Assembly: GCA_024710825.1 (NCBI GenBank)
Contig: JANJUA010000327.1
Location: 1-6,738, forward strand
DNA from: Solirubrobacteraceae bacterium
Lineage (GTDB): Bacteria; Actinomycetota; Thermoleophilia; Solirubrobacterales; Solirubrobacteraceae
Direction of reading: 5' to 3'
Length of the DNA stretch: 6,738 nucleotides
Within the stretch, counting starts at the first letter, position 1. The number at the start of each line of letters is the position of its first letter. The notes beneath the pieces were generated by a model that had not been told where the DNA came from, searched no databases, and saw only the letters and a program-made list of their open reading frames with translations. Of this stretch, positions 5,079 to 6,738 are shown in pieces. Both the position numbers and the translations under genes were made by a program.

Positions 5079-6738
5079 GCAGGGCCGCCTCGAGCGCATC
5101 CGCGTCATGGCCGCCGGTGTGCAGACGTCCGCCCACGAAGAACGACGGCGTGCCGGGGACGCCGCTGCGCCGGGCGCCGTCGACGTCCTGCGCCACCGCC
5201 GGTGCGTGCACCCGATGGCGCAGGTCCTCCGCCAGGTGCTCCACGTCGAGCCCGAGCGCCTCGGCGTGCGCCACCAGGTCACCCGGGTCCAGGAGCAGCG
5301 GTCCCCCGGTCAGGAGCCGGTCGTGCATCGCCCAGAAGCGCCCCTGCTCGCCGGCCGCCTCGGCCGCCTCCGCCGCCAGCGGCGCCTGCGGATGGACGTC
5401 CTCGATCGGCAGGTGGCGCCAGACGACGCGCAGGTCGTCGCCGAGGCGGCGGCGCAGCTCGCCCAGCACGGGATGGACCGCCCGCGTGTGCGGGCAGGCA
5501 TAGTCGCCGTACGCGACAAGCGTCAGCGGCGCGTCCCGCGGGCCGCCGATCTGGTCGAACTCCGGGTCCACGGCCACCGCCAGCTCCGGCGCGGGCTGGT
5601 CGGGCGCGTGGCGCTCCCCGCCGCCGGCCCGGCGCAGGAGCGCGTATCCGGCGAGGGCAGCGATCAGCGAGGCGGCCAGGACGCCGACCTTCGCCTCGGC
5701 TCGCAGCGCCGGGTCCTCGAAGGCGAGCTCGGCGACGAACAGCGAGACGGTGAAGCCGATGCCGGCCAGGGTCGCCGCGCCCGCCAGGTGCCGCCGGCCC
5801 ACCCCGGACGGAAGGGGCCCGATGCCGAGCCGCACCGCCATCCCCGACGCCGTCGCGATCCCCACCGCCTTGCCGAGCACGAGGCCCGCGACCACGCCGA
5901 GGGTGATCGGCGAGCGCAGCGCGCGCGACAGCGCCTCGCCGTCGAGCGCCACGCCGGCGTTGGCGAGCGCGAACAGCGGCACGATGACGTAGCTCGTCCA
6001 GGGATGCAGCGCCGCCTGAAAGCGCTCGCTCGCGGAGACGGAGCGGCTGACCTCGAGCGTGGCGGCCCGCCCCGCCGCGGCGGACGGCTCGCGGCGGAAG
6101 ACGCGGGCGAGGTTCGCGGCGCGCTCGATGTCGGCGCGCCGCGGCGGATGCACCGCGACCAGCATCCCCATCAGCACGCCGGCGATCGTCGGGTGCACCC
6201 CGGACTCGAGCACGGCGACCCACACCGCCACGCCGGCCACCGCGTAGGCCGGACCGCGCCACTCGCCGAAGCGCCGCCCCACGACCACGGCGGCCAGCAG
6301 AGCGGCGGCGACGCCGAGCCACACGAGATCCACCGCCTCGGCGTAGAACACCGCGATGACGGCGATCGCCCCGATGTCGTCGACGATCGCCAGCATCAGC
6401 AGGAAGATGCGCACGCCCGTCGGCACGCGCGGCCCGAGCAGCGCGAGCGCTCCCAGCACGAACGCGATGTCGGTCGCCATCACGATGCCCCAGCCGTGCG
6501 CTCCCTCGCCGCCGGCGTTGAACGCGGTGTAGACGAGGGCGGGAACCGCCATGCCCGCCAGCGCCGCCAGCGCCGGCACCGCCGCCGCGCGCCGGTCCCG
6601 CAGCTCGCCGAGCGTCAGCCCGCGCCTGACCTCGAGGCCGATGACGAAGAAGAACAGCGCCATCAGGCCGTCGTTGACCCAGTGCCGCAGGTCCTCGCGG
6701 ATCTCGGCTCCCGCGAAGTCGATCGTCAGGTAGCTGCC
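5068..6738 (-). CDS. nhaA: NhaA Na+/H+ antiporter fused to a DsbA-like thioredoxin domain (5' end outside window)
   Basis: The frame is open to the right edge. The 25 codons before the internal ATG at 6663 already read as NhaA (DLRHWVNDGLMALFFFVIGL), so the true start lies outside. Numbering from that internal Met, residues 1-345 are the antiporter, a multi-helix inner-membrane protein that exchanges Na+ for H+. Residues matching the E. coli ion site are present: D65 in TDIAF (D133), D95/D96 in AIVDDIGAI (D163/D164) and K265 in LGKAVGI (K300). LHPWTSYVIVPLFALANAGV is the typical late-helix motif. After a linker (about 345-365), residues 366-531 form a DsbA-like domain: LTLVAYGDYAC, the active-site tetrad CPHT at 390-393, the helical insert, and the cis-proline loop GVPGTPSFFVGG (P506). 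The tetrad lacks the second cysteine, and C390 is the only cysteine in the visible protein. NhaA C termini are cytoplasmic in E. coli, so this domain probably faces the cytoplasm. Confidence 0.95.
   Translation of the reverse strand, partial: GSYLTIDFAGAEIREDLRHWVNDGLMALFFFVIGLEVRRGLTLGELRDRRAAAVPALAALAGMAVPALVYTAFNAGGEGAHGWGIVMATDIAFVLGALALLGPRVPTGVRIFLLMLAIVDDIGAIAVIAVFYAEAVDLVWLGVAAALLAAVVVGRRFGEWRGPAYAVAGVAVWVAVLESGVHPTIAGVLMGMLVAVHPPRRADIERAANLARVFRREPSAAAGRAATLEVSRSVSASERFQAALHPWTSYVIVPLFALANAGVALDGEALSRALRSPITLGVVAGLVLGKAVGIATASGMAVRLGIGPLPSGVGRRHLAGAATLAGIGFTVSLFVAELAFEDPALRAEAKVGVLAASLIAALAGYALLRRAGGGERHAPDQPAPELAVAVDPEFDQIGGPRDAPLTLVAYGDYACPHTRAVHPVLGELRRRLGDDLRVVWRHLPIEDVHPQAPLAAEAAEAAGEQGRFWAMHDRLLTGGPLLLDPGDLVAHAEALGLDVEHLAEDLRHRVHAPAVAQDVDGARRSGVPGTPSFFVGGRLHTGGHDADALEAALRSR

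Noticed and set aside
5068..6663. Treating ATG 6663 as the nhaA start
   Set aside because: The 25 codons upstream to the window edge read as conserved NhaA sequence (HWVNDGLMALFFF spans the ATG), so the gene begins outside the window.

Overview
This window is very GC-rich. Its real reading frames end almost every codon in G or C. The gene content suggests a high-GC actinobacterium, and my best guess is a Thermoleophilia/Solirubrobacterales-type lineage. That guess rests on overall style (CcmF next to a short CcmI-like protein and SecG, an NhaA-thioredoxin fusion, likely leaderless starts) and is not a marker-gene placement. No rRNA, tRNA, CRISPR array, insertion sequence or phage gene is visible. 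No stretch longer than about 110 bases lacks a gene.

Layout, left to right. (1) 1-1327, plus strand: the 3' end of a CcmF-type cytochrome c heme lyase, a 93-residue membrane-anchored CcmI-like protein and SecG, packed closely like an operon. (2) 1339-2720, minus strand: an iron-type alcohol dehydrogenase of the maleylacetate-reductase type, preceded by a 110-residue protein resembling the front half of a GNAT acetyltransferase. (3) 2831-3770, plus strand: a LysR-family regulator divergent from the half-GNAT gene and broken by a one-base frameshift near 3501. (4) 3871-5071, plus strand: a response regulator with an HD-GYP cyclic-di-GMP phosphodiesterase output, then a 50-residue single-helix membrane ORF. 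(5) 5068 to the right edge, minus strand: an NhaA Na+/H+ antiporter fused to a C-terminal DsbA/thioredoxin-fold domain. Its 5' end lies outside the window.

How the genes may work together. Region 1 combines cytochrome c maturation with the Sec translocon, which are connected because apocytochromes are exported by Sec. Region 2/3 looks like a regulator beside possible targets (inference). Regions 4 and 5 are independent signalling and ion-homeostasis units that meet tail to tail. Both convergent gene ends (1325-1341 and 5059-5078) carry a hairpin that includes the two facing stop codons.

I see no clear, large undescribed system. The items most worth a second look are the single-cysteine thioredoxin domain on NhaA, the 50-residue ORF at 4919-5071, the LysR frameshift, the altered metal site of the dehydrogenase, and the -10-like hexamers placed directly before start codons.
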